The position numbers were made by a program, and so were the translations under genes. From Agelaius tricolor (lineage: Eukaryota > Chordata > Aves > Passeriformes > Icteridae), in NCBI GenBank assembly GCA_023055355.1, contig JALJCS010000018.1:3038001-3102000 (forward strand): a DNA stretch of 64,000 bases, read 5' to 3'. Shown one piece after another: positions 49,558-60,330 of this stretch. The notes under the pieces are model-generated. The model was not told where the DNA came from and did not search any database. It worked only from the letters and a program-made list of their open reading frames with translations. The first letter of the stretch is position 1; each line of letters begins with the position of its first letter.

Positions 49558-52059
49558 CGTGTCGAGGAGAGCGGAGGGCTCCGGCTGCGTGTCCTTGGCT
49601 GCAGGGCCGGGCGGCGGCGGAGGGAAGTTGGGGCTGAAAACCATGAGGTCGCTCTTGGCAGCGCCGTCCGCCACGCACAGGCTGCGGCTGTGGCGCTGCG
49701 AGTAGGACCAGCTGCCCACTTCGCTGGCGCACACGAGCGTCGTGGGCCCGGGCCCCGAGAGCACGGCCGCCCGCGGCGCCCAGCGCGACGCCCCGTACAG
49801 CACCACGGCCAGCAGGAAGAGGCTGGACACGGCGCAGATGGCCACCACCAGCCACACGTTGGTGGCCGCGCTCGCCGCGCCGGGCCCCAGCTCCGCGCCC
49901 GCCGCCGAGCGCGACACCGCCGCCGACGACGACGACGCCGCCGAGGATCCCGCGGCCAGCGCCGCCTCGGCGGCCTCGAGCAGCGACACGCTGAGCGTGG
50001 CCGTGGCCGAGCGCGCCGGCTCGCCGTGGTCGCGCACGACGATCAGCAGCCTCTGGCGAGGCCCGTCCGCCTCGTCCAGCGCCCGCGCCGTGCTCACCTC
50101 GCCGCTGTAGAGCCCCACGCGGAACGGGCCCTTGCCCCGCGGCTCGCACAGCTCGTAGCGCAGCCACGCGTTGTAGCCCGAGTCGGCGTCCACGGCGCGG
50201 ATCTTGGCCACCACCTGCCCCGCCGGCGCCCCCCACGCCGCCCACGCCCACAGCGTGCCCGACTCCGAGCCCGCCCCCGCCAGCGCCGCCGCCGCCGCCT
50301 CCGCTGCCGAGCCCGCGGCCGGCAGCAGCGCCGGCGCGTTGTCGTTCTCATCCAGCACGAACAGCTGCACCGTGGCGTTGCCGCTCAGCGCCGGCTCCCC
50401 CGCGTCCACCGCGCGCACCTCGAACTGCAGCACCTGCAGCTCCTCGTAGTCCAAGGGCTGCAGCGCCCACAGGCGCCCGCTCTCCGCGTCCACCGACACG
50501 TAGCTCGACGCCGGACGCCACCCCATGCCACCCGACGACGGCGACGACCCCGCCGCCCCGCCCACGCCCACGCCCAGGCCGCCGTCCCACACCGAGTAGC
50601 TGACGCGCCCGTTGGCCGCCTCGTCCGGGTCCCGCGCCCACAGCCGCGCCAGCTCCGCGCCCGCCGCGTTGTTCTCCCGCGCCAGCACCGTGTACACGGC
50701 CTGCGCGAACAAGGGCGCGTTGTCGTTCACGTCCGACACCGGCACCCGCAGCCCGCGCCTGGCGCGCAGCGCCGGCGCCCCGCCGTCCTCCGCACGCACC
50801 TCCACCTCGTACTCCGACACCCGCTCCCGGTCCAGCGCCTCGCGCAGCACCAGCGAGTACGAGCCCAAGAACGTCGCCTCCAGACCGAACGGCGACGCCG
50901 GCCACACCCAGCACCGCACGCGACCGTTCTCCCCCGAGTCCCGGTCCGACACGCTCAGCAGGGCCACCACCGTCCCCAACGACGCGTCCTCCGCCACCGG
51001 CACCGACAGCGACGTCACCCACACCTCCGGAGCGTTGTCGTTCATGTCCAGAACCTTCAGTTCCACGCTGCAGTGACCCGACAGCGGGGGCGTCCCTTTG
51101 TCTCTCGCCTCGATCTCCAGGTCATATGACTGTGTGTCCTCGAAATCCAGTTCCCCGGCAGTCCGTATTTCCCCAGACTTTTCGTCAATTTTGAAAAGGT
51201 CCTGAATTTTTTCAGAAACCGCGTCGCTAAAAGAATAATATATTTCTTGATTAATTCCCTCATCCTTGTCGGTCGCTGTTAGCTGGAAAAACACAGTTCC
51301 CGGGGCCGTATTTTCCGGCAGCTGCACTTTATACACCGACTGGTTGAATTGGGGCGCGTTGTCGTTTGCATCCAGCACCGAGATCACCAGCTCCATTGTC
51401 CCCGTCAGAGACGGCCGGCCCCCGTCAGTCGCCGTCAGCACCAACCGGTGCACGGGAATCATCTCGCGGTCCAGGGGTTTCGTTAAGACGAGCAGTACGG
51501 AGACTTTATTTTCGTCTTTGGATTTCACTTCCAAGCTAAAATGCTCGCTGGGGCTGAGTGTGTAGGTGAGCTGCGCGTTCGCTCCGATATCCGCATCCGA
51601 CGCGCCCTCCAGCGGGAAACGAGACCCCGGCAGAGTGGTCAGTTCCGCGATGCTGAGGTTTCTGCGGGCGGCGGGGAAGACGGGGGCATTGTCGTTGATG
51701 TCGGTGACCTCCAGCTGCACATGGAAGACGCGCAGCGGCCGCTCCAGCAGCACCTCCAGGCGCAGCGCGCACGGCGCGCTCTTGCCGCACAGCTCCTCCC
51801 GGTCGAGCCGCGAGCTCACCTGCAGCGCGCCGCTCGCCCCGCTCACCTCCACGCTCGCCCGCCGGCCCTGCGCCACCAGCCGCAGCCGCCGCGCCTCCGC
51901 CTCGCCCGCCTCCAGGCCCAGGTCCTGCGCCAGACGGCCCACCACCGTGCCGGCCTTGGCTTCCTCCGGCACCGAGTAGCGCACCTGCCCGCCCGACAGC
52001 GCCCAGGCCGCCTGCAGCACCAGCACCCGCACCAGCGCCGCACAACAACGCTCGCCCAT
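49558..52059 (-). CDS. PCDHA: Protocadherin-alpha variable exon V7 (EC2/EC3 class D)
   Basis: Complete protocadherin-alpha variable exon of 834 codons, ATG at 52059, last base 49558 before donor GTCAGT. The layout is as in the other exons. The EC2/EC3 core is class D and nearly identical to V5, but the EC1/EC2 junction (AARRNLSIAELTTLPG) is that of neighbour V6. Residue 80 in EC1 is Gln (GALQVSSRL), shared only with the other neighbour, V8. The EC2 motif LDRETIPVHR reads LDREMIPVHR, and the calcium-binding linker at the end of EC3 reads DMNDNAPEV instead of DVNDNAPEV. The 5' flank closely matches V3, while the exon core and 3' flank do not, so a duplication end lies within the 5' part of this exon. 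Confidence 0.94.
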
Positions 52060-52245
52060 CCTTCCTGCCGCTCTGCCCGCCGCCGCCGCCGCTCTGCCTG
52101 CCGGCCCCGGCCCGGGCCCCGCACGGCTCCCCGCCGCCGCCCGGACGCGCCGCCTCTGCTGCCCGGCCCGAGCCGCCCCCCCGCGCTCACAGCCGGGCTC
52201 TCCGCCGCACCGGGGCGGAGCCGCCCACACCGAGCCGTTCCTGAG

Positions 52246-52267
52246 CCTGCAGCGACACCGTGCGCTG
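52246..52267 (-). promoter_or_regulatory. CSE / CTCF-like promoter box of V7
   Basis: Same core as at V1, 187 bases before the V7 ATG. The flank beyond is of the V2/V3 type. Confidence 0.7.
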
Positions 52268-52329
52268 CTCCGCCGCCTCACACGCTCCGCATCTTCGCTC
52301 GCGCTGCCGACCCTCTATGGGTGTGTTTT

Positions 52330-53280
52330 CTGCCGTCTCTTGCTGTCGGGCTTCTCTTTTTTTTCCTTTACATCTTCCGCTTTTTTTTTTCACGTAATCT
52401 TTCATTTTTTCTTCTTCTTGTTTCTTCACTGCCCTTTTCCTTTCTCTTGCTCCCTTGCAAATCCTTCTTTTCGGACATGTTTCGTTCACCTTACCTTTTT
52501 TCTTTGTACCCTTTTCTTTTCTTCATTGTCTCTCTTCTTTTTCGTCCTTCTTAGGCCACTCTCCTTTCTTTCCACTCCTTTCCCATTTCCTTTCACCATC
52601 CTGTATTCTTTAGCCACACTGCAAGATCGCCAGTTTTCTCCGACACCGCAGAGAATGCGGGATTATGATCTTTAATTACGGTTCATCATTGCTGGCTGTG
52701 GAGCTGTGCTGCTCAACCAAGGCTGTTAGGAACCGACTCTGCTCAATGTCTACTGATAAGTTTGGTGCTTGCTGGTCAGCTATTTTATCCTCAGTTTTAT
52801 GTTTCCATTCTGTCCTTCATTTCTTTCTTTCATTCTAGCTTTACTTTTATTTGCATGGGCTAATCATTTTTTTACTACTACTCCTAGTTCTTTTTTATTA
52901 TTATTATTTTCCTTATGCTATTTGTGCTTTCCCTTTCCATTTACCCTATTTCCCTATTTCCCTTCTCTTTCCTTGTGCATTCTCTATGTCGCTTCATTCC
53001 TGCTCATCCCCGTCCTAGGTCTTTCCCTCCTTCCTCATCAGTTTCCATCTTGTCCTTTGATCTTTTTTTTTCCTTCTCTAAAATATTTTCCAAATTCACC
53101 CAGTTCTGTTTGGGAATATCTGTTTTTCTTCTTCTTTTACCTGACTTCTTCATGTACCTCCTTGTTTTGTTGATTTGGTTATTGTGAATCTTCTTTCTAC
53201 AGTTTTCCTCTTTTCTCCCTTCCTCTCATCCTTTCTTGTCCTTGCTTCATCTGCTCTTCTACTTCCATAATTATATCTTC
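52330..53280. repeat. Pyrimidine-rich tract upstream of V7
   Basis: About 0.95 kb of T/C-rich DNA on the + strand, split by the island at 52634-52764. Near copy of the V3 tract with small length differences. Confidence 0.75.
52634..52764 (+). other. Conserved exon-like island upstream of V7
   Basis: 131 bases between CGCCAG and GGTGCTT on the + strand, about 575 bases before the V7 ATG. It is nearly identical to the V3 island through segmental duplication. TAATTA is at 52673-52678. Confidence 0.45.
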
Positions 53281-56200
53281 TGGATATCCTTTCCTTCAAC
53301 AAAATATTTTTAAAATACCTACACTGCACCTTCCACGGACCACGGACTTGCCCTTGGGACCTGAGTCTCATTTCTCTTCCCTACACCTCCTGTTCGTGAT
53401 TGGAGGGAGCAACCTGCTTGCTGTCCATGCACCTCCACCTTCCCTCCCTCCAGGAAACAGGACACACTCTTCAGCCTCCAGTGCTCCCAAGGACCAAGCA
53501 ATAACACAGCAAGGCAGGCAGATGGCAAAGAACAGCTCTGCTACATCAAAGAGGTTCCACCACTCTCTGACACAGAAACTGAAGCCACAATTATTGGGAT
53601 ATCTCTGCATAGAGGCCTGAAAGAGTCCCAACAAATCAGGGAATTTTCTCATTCCAGATCTCAAACCTATCACAGCCCAGCATGACAACCCTCCTGAAAG
53701 ACCTTAAAAAGCACTGGGCAGCCACAGCTCCTGAGGATTCATCATGTAACTCAGTCCTACCTGAATCACTTTCCTCTTGCATGTTCTGAGTTCTTCTCTT
53801 CCTTTCTGGAAGGCACTCACTGCCTAGACAGCACACCAAGAACCTTGGTATCTACGAGGCCCCACGGAAAATCTCTCACTCACCTTGGAATGATCCACTT
53901 GGCACACACTCCAACAAAAGCCATGAAGGTAACACCACAACAGTGCCACTATGAACACTCCCTTGACCTCCTACACATCTGTTTGGTGAAATGAATTTTG
54001 GTCCCTCCTCCATTCCTGCTTGCTGGCACCCACTCAGGCTGTGCCTGGAAGATTCGAACAGGAATGAAAGAAGGTAACAGCTGCTGTGCTTGGGAAGATG
54101 GACAGAAATATATCACTTATGTTCCACAGAAACCAGAAAACATGCTGTCTCCATTATGCACTTCTCTCCCAGGGGAAAAAGGAACCAGACCTGTAAGCTA
54201 CAGAAATTCTCTACAACTAAACCTTAGAAGAGAGGGATCGGCATCTCACACACTGATGGGCAATGGACCAAATATCTGCCACGTTGCCAATGAGAGACAG
54301 GAAATAAACACAACAACAAACAAACTCAGCAAAACTAAAGCATGTGCAGTTCAAAAGAGAAGAGAATAAAAATAATAATAATGAAGTCCCATTCTCCTGT
54401 ATTGAAATGCAACTTTTGGCAACATCTTGGATACCAAGACCCATCTAGCAAGACAAAGAGCAGAGAGGCAATGAGGGAAAGATTCAGAGAAGGCTCTGCT
54501 GCATGATCCAAATTCCAAAAGGTTCTCTTTGACCAACAACATCCCACACCAAACCCAAGTGATTAAAGGCACGAAGGGAAGATGTCTTCACTAAGAGCAA
54601 TACCCGGAAGAACAACAGTGCCCTAAGTTATGCAGAACTTCTGGGTGTCCTGAGAGGATCCCAGGAAAGCAGCACTGTGTGGTGGAACCATTCCTGAAGT
54701 TTTCTGCTGGAATCCAATATTTTGCACCCTGGGAACTGGGACCTCCACAGCAAAACAGACATTCTCCATTCCCTCCCCAAATATGTATGCAAATCCTCCC
54801 CTTTCCCCACGCCTGCCACAAAGAATATACAGGGTCCTGCAAATGCATTCTGTGATTCTTTAACTTTTCCCTCATGCCAGGATGCCTTGTGCCTTTTCAG
54901 CAATTTCAAATACAAACCGAGTTCTTAAAGGTTCTGCAATTATAGCAATGAACAATACTGATTCCAGTCCCCAGAAATATTATTCAAGAAAATGACACAA
55001 AATCTGACCCCCAAGCCCCGTCAAAATATGAACTGAGTGGAAGAATTTCTACAATAGAGAACCAGAGCTGGGCTCCTCTGTAGATGTGGAGGATTGGTGT
55101 GTACATCCAGACACCAGAATGAGCCATGTGTGATAACAGGAATCACCATCTCTACCCAGACTGACCATACCAGGAGCACAGGAAGGGGGAGAAAAACACA
55201 ACAAGATTACACCAACCCCTCAACTGCCCTTAAATATCATGTCTCAAGAGAAGCACAGATCCACCATGGCAAGAGCTGTGGAAACTGCTGTAAGAACCCT
55301 ACAATACACATGGAAAGCAGTTTGTAGTGCCACCCTCCCACAACAACACCCCCAAAACAGCAGCAAAAATGTTCATCAGTCTGCATGTTCCCAGCTGTTA
55401 CCCCACATATTCACGGTGTCAGGCTAGAGGCAGTACAAGGAACAGTCTCTGATGGAGATATTTATAACCTCAAAGATCTCCGTGGCCATTTCAATACCAC
55501 ACATTATCTCAAGGGCCAAATGGTCTCCAATATCAGACCCTTGAACCTTGGGAAAGAATCCTGGGCAGAAACACTCCGTTCCAATCCTGCCTCCTGCTGG
55601 GCATGCTCCATTCCTCACTTGGTAACATTAATTCTGGAGAAGAAGGTATCATCTCACATCTCCTATTCCTCTCTTCTTTTGACATGGACTCTGATTTTAC
55701 AGATTATTTCCAGCTCCCTCAGACCAGCCTTCCCACTGCTCCAGAACACCATCCCAGTTTTCACAGTGATTCTATGGGACCAACCAAAATGGAGAAATTA
55801 CACTCTGCCAATTGAAAATACATTAGACCACAAGTCCAACTGTCCCCACAACTCTTGTAGAGGAAAATGACACAGGATGAGAACAGAGAAGAAACCAAAG
55901 GCGATCCCGTCAAAGTCAGCACTCTGCAAAGGCAAAAAGGCAGTACACAGTGCCTGGGGGGCTGCTACCAGCACAGCCTCCTGCTTTGGCGTTCCAACCC
56001 TTAAGGCGGCAGAAAACACAACCAGACAGCAAGAGCGCTATCTGCAAAGCTGACTCCTTAGAAAAGTGACTTCATTTTAGGGGAAAACAATTCATATCCA
56101 CGCCTGGACACTTCACCTGCGGACCGTAACAGCACAGGGCTGCAGCTACACATTTTTCACTAGCAAGCCTTCCCCTCCGACCAGCAGGAGTTCTGGGGCC

Positions 56201-56385
56201 TTCGGCAGGACCCTGCGACACATGCAAAGGTGCCTTTGATTTCTTAAGCTCCCGTCAAGTACCCACCGCTCTCCGGCCGCGGCAATTTGGCTTGAATCAC
56301 AGCACCGACTGCTCAGGGCACAAAAAAAAAAAAGAGACAGAAGAAGGAGAAAATAAGTAAAGTTGAGCAAGGTATTGCCACTGAC
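53281..56385. other. Spacer between V8 and the V7 upstream tract
   Basis: Near copy of 21291-24599 with a deletion of about 210 bases at roughly 54085-54100. No gene seen. Confidence 0.65.
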
Positions 56386-58884
56386 CGTGTCGAGAAGAGC
56401 GGAGGGCTCCGGCTGCGTGTCCTTGGCTGCAGGGCCGGGCGGCGGCGGAGGGAAGTTGGGGCTGAAAACCATGAGGTCGCTCTTGGCAGCGCCGTCCGCC
56501 ACGCACAGGCTGCGGCTGTGGCGCTGCGAGTAGGACCAGCTGCCCACTTCGCTGGCGCACACGAGCGTCGTGGGCCCGGGCCCCGAGAGCACGGCCGCCC
56601 GCGGCGCCCAGCGCGACGCCCCGTACAGCACCACGGCCAGCAGGAAGAGGCTGGACACGGCGCAGATGGCCACCACCAGCCACACGTTGGTGGCCGCGCT
56701 CGCCGCGCCGGGCCCCAGCTCCGCGCCCGCCGCCGAGCGCGACTCCGCCGACGACGACGACGCCGCCGAGGATCCCGCGGCCAGCGCCGCCTCGGCGGCC
56801 TCGAGCAGCGACACGCTGAGCGTGGCCGTGGCCGAGCGCGCCGGCTCGCCGTGGTCGCGCACGACGATCAGCAGCCTCTGGCGAGGCCCGTCCGCCTCGT
56901 CCAGCGCCCGCGCCGTGCTCACCTCGCCGCTGTAGAGCCCCACGCGGAACGGGCCCTTGCCCCGCGGCTCCCACAGCTCGTAGCGCAGCCACGCGTTGTA
57001 GCCCGAGTCGGCGTCCACGGCGCGGATCTTGGCCACCACCTGCCCCGCCGGTGCCCCCCACGCCGCCCACGCCCACAGCGTGCCCGACTCCGAGCCCGCC
57101 CCCGCCAGCGCCGCCGCCGCCGCCTCCGCTGCCGAGCCCGCGGCCGGCAGCAGCGCCGGCGCGTTGTCGTTCTCGTCCAGCACGAACAGCTGCACCGTGG
57201 CGTTGCCGCTCAGCGCCGGCTCCCCCGCGTCCACCGCGCGCACCTCGAACTGCAACACCTGCAGCTCCTCGTAGTCCAAGGGCTGCAACGCCCACAGGCG
57301 CCCGCTCTCCGCGTCCACCGACACGTAGCTCGACGCCGGACGCCACCCCATGCCACCCGACGACGGCGACGACGACCCGGCCGCCCCGCCCACGCCCACG
57401 CCCAGGCCGCCGTCCCACACCGAGTAGCTGACGCGCCCGTTGGCCGCCTCGTCCGGGTCCCGCGCCCACAGCCGCGCCAGCTCCGCGCCCGCCGCGTTGT
57501 TCTCCCGCGCCAGCACCGTGTACACGGCCTGCGCGAACAAGGGCGCGTTGTCGTTCACGTCCGACACCGGCACCCGCAGCCCGCGCCTGGCGCGCAGCGC
57601 CGGCGCCCCGCCGTCCTCCGCACGCACCTCCACCTCGTACTCCGACACCCGCTCCCGGTCCAGCGCCTCGCGCAGCACCAGCGAGTACGAGCCCAAGAAC
57701 GTCGCCTCCAGACCGAACGGCGACGCCGGCCACACCCAGCACCGCACGCGACCGTTCTCCCCCGAGTCCCGGTCCGACACGCTCAGCAGGGCCACCACCG
57801 TCCCCAACGACGCGTCCTCCGCCACCGGCACCGACAGCGACGTCACCCACACCTCCGGCGCGTTGTCGTTCACGTCCAACACCTCCAGCACTAGCTTGCA
57901 GTGACCCGACAGCGGAGGAGTTCCCTTATCTTTTGCTTCAATACGAAAATCAAACACACTGACTTCTTCGAAGTCCAGGGCTGCTGTGAGGTGAATTTCC
58001 CCGGTATTCGGATTGATGGAAATCACATCTCTTCCATTCGGGGGAATGAAGTTCGTCACGGCATACTTCACCTCACTATGAACTCCCTCGTCCGCATCCG
58101 TGGCATTCACCCTCGTCACCAGCGTCCCTACCTCAGCACTCTCCGGCAGCTGCACTTTATACACTGACTGGTTGCATTGAGGAGCATTGTCGTTCACGTC
58201 CAGCACCGAGATTACCAGCTCCATTGTCCCCGTCAGAGACGGCCGGCCCCCGTCAGTCGCTGTCAGCACCAACCGGTGCACGGGAATCGTCTCGCGGTCC
58301 AGGGGTTTCGTTAAAACGAGTTCAGGTTCAATATTTCGCTCATTCGATTTTTGTAAATCCAGACAGAAATGCTCGCTGGGGCTGAGTGCGTAGGTGAGCT
58401 GCGCGTTCGCCCCGATATCCGCATCCGACGCGCCCTCCAGCGGGAAACGAAACCCAGGAGGAGAGTTCTCCGATAAACTGAGGTTTTTCCGGGCGGCGGG
58501 GAAGACGGGGGCATTGTCGTTGATGTCGGTGACCTCCAGCTGCACATGGAAGACGCGCAGCGGCCGCTCCAGCAGCACCTCCAGGCGCAGCGCGCACGGC
58601 GCGCTCTTGCCGCACAGCTCCTCCCGGTCGAGCCGCGAGCTCACCTGCAGCGCGCCGCTCGCCCCGCTCACCTCCACGCTCGCCCGCCGGCCCTGCGCCA
58701 CCAGCCGCAGCCGCCGCGCCTCCGCCTCGCCCGCCTCCAGGCCCAGGTCCTGCGCCAGACGGCCCACCACCGTGCCGGCCTTGGCTTCCTCCGGCACCGA
58801 GTAGCGCACCTGCCCGCCCGACAGCGCCCAGGCCGCCTGCAGCACCAGCACCCGCACCAGCGCCGCACAACAACGCTCGCCCAT
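56386..58884 (-). CDS. PCDHA: Protocadherin-alpha variable exon V8 (EC2/EC3 class C)
   Basis: Complete protocadherin-alpha variable exon of 833 codons, ATG at 58884, last base 56386 before donor GTCAGT. It is the near twin of V4 in EC2/EC3, in both flanks and in the surrounding spacers. Differences from V4 include Gln80 (shared with V7), Thr for Met in EC3 (VGTLV), SEHFC for SEHFS in EC2, and SAESRSA for SAVSRSA near the membrane. In EC6 the motif YELCEPRG reads YELWEPRG, so the cysteine at about 637 that the other seven share is Trp. It also has the extra Cys at the EC2/EC3 boundary (NAPQC). Reading through the donor stays open for about 80 codons, the longest read-through tail in the window. 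Confidence 0.94.
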
Positions 58885-59070
58885 CCTTCCTGCCGCTCTG
58901 CCCGCCGCCGCCGCCGCTCTGCCTGCCGGCCCCGGCCCGGGCCCCGCACGGCTCCCCGCCGCCGCCCGGACGCGCCGCCTCTGCTGCCGGGCCCGAGCCG
59001 CCCCCCCGCGCTCACAGCCGGGCTCTCCGCCGCACCGGGGCGGAGCCGCCCACACCGAGCCGTTCCTGAG

Positions 59071-59092
59071 CCTGCAGCGACACCGTGCGCTG
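59071..59092 (-). promoter_or_regulatory. CSE / CTCF-like promoter box of V8
   Basis: Same core as at V1, 187 bases before the V8 ATG. The flank beyond is of the V4 type. Confidence 0.7.
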
Positions 59093-59149
59093 CTCCGCCG
59101 CCTCACACGCTCTGCAGTATCTCCGCTGTCGTCGCTGCGTCATGGTAAT

Positions 59150-60330
59150 CTTTCTTCCGCGTCCTTCTCCTCTCCCTCTCCCTGTGTCTTTCTGTCCTTT
59201 TTTTTTTTTACAATGTTCTTCATCATATTCCGTTTTTTCCTTATTCCCCTTTTTTCATCTCTCCTTTTATCTTTCAGTTCTGTATTTTTAATCTTTCCAT
59301 CCTTACTTTTAGTTTGTCTGGTCCATTTTTCTTTTCTTTTTTTACTTTTTTTTCTCCACCATCTCTTTCTTCTTTTTTCTTTTCCGCTTCTTTCTTCTCT
59401 TCTTTCTCTACTTTTTTCTTGCCTTGCCTCTCCGATTTTTACTGCCGTTTATCATTTACTTCTAGCCATCTCTTTTAAAACTCTGCTGCCAAGGTACCGG
59501 TGACCTCGCATGCTGTGATCGAGCCAATCACTGTAGGAGCCATGAGCTCTAATTACAGGACATCATCTTCTTCGCACGGGACTGAAGCCAATGGGGAGAG
59601 CACAGGAGACCCCTCAGCGTTAGAAGAGAACGGTCGGTGTAGCCTTGTAATCTCTTTGACAAACCCCCTCTTGATTTCTCCTCTTTGTTATCTTCTTTTC
59701 TTCTTTTCTTTTTCCTCTCCCACCTAGTCCCACCTTTGTGTGTACACAGATAACATTGCTGTATGTTAGCAAACTTATTTAATGTTTCACCTTTCCTTTT
59801 TGCTTTTCTCTCCATTGCTTTCTCATTCTTTCATTGTTGTTTTCTTTTCTTCTTTTCCTTGTCCTTCTCTCACTGTCTCTTCTTTCTTCTTTGCCTATTC
59901 CCTTTGTCTTCTAATACAGTATTTCCTACATGACATCATTCTCAACTTGGAGTGCAGATATACAGTTGCACAAAACCTCTTATTCCCTCATCACTCCTCA
60001 TTGAGGCATGCACAGGGTTCCTCAGTACCGAGGATACAGAGGTCCTCGACTGCAGAGAGCATGTAGAGAAAATCTTGGTGCATGCTTATCATCTCCTCTG
60101 TCACCCCTTCTTGCCTTATTTCTCTCTTTCTTCCTTGCTTGACTCTTTACGTGCAGAGGTTCCTTTTCCTTCCTCTTCCTTCCTTATTCCAATGGGAATT
60201 ATTACTTACCTTTATTTTCTTTCTCTTCCTTTTCCTTTCATGCTTCACACTGTCCTCTTTGATTTCCCTTCTGTGCCCATACTTTTCCTCCTTTACCAAA
60301 TTGTTTTCTAAACAAAATGGTTTCTAAACG
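59150..60330. repeat. Pyrimidine-rich tract upstream of V8
   Basis: About 1.2 kb of T/C-rich DNA on the + strand, split by the island at 59494-59636. Near copy of the V4 tract, a little shorter at its far end. Confidence 0.75.
59494..59636 (+). other. Conserved exon-like island upstream of V8
   Basis: 143 bases between GCCAAG and GGTGTAG on the + strand, about 610 bases before the V8 ATG. It is a near copy of the V4 island, with TAATTA at 59550-59555. Confidence 0.42.

Noticed and set aside
3977..58884. Protocadherin beta or gamma exons rather than alpha
   Set aside because: EC1 (RPLRVFHV), EC2 (FPLEGASDADIG), the membrane segment (AICAVSSL) and the SDLMVFSPN tail are alpha-type. Beta exons also have no downstream splice donor.
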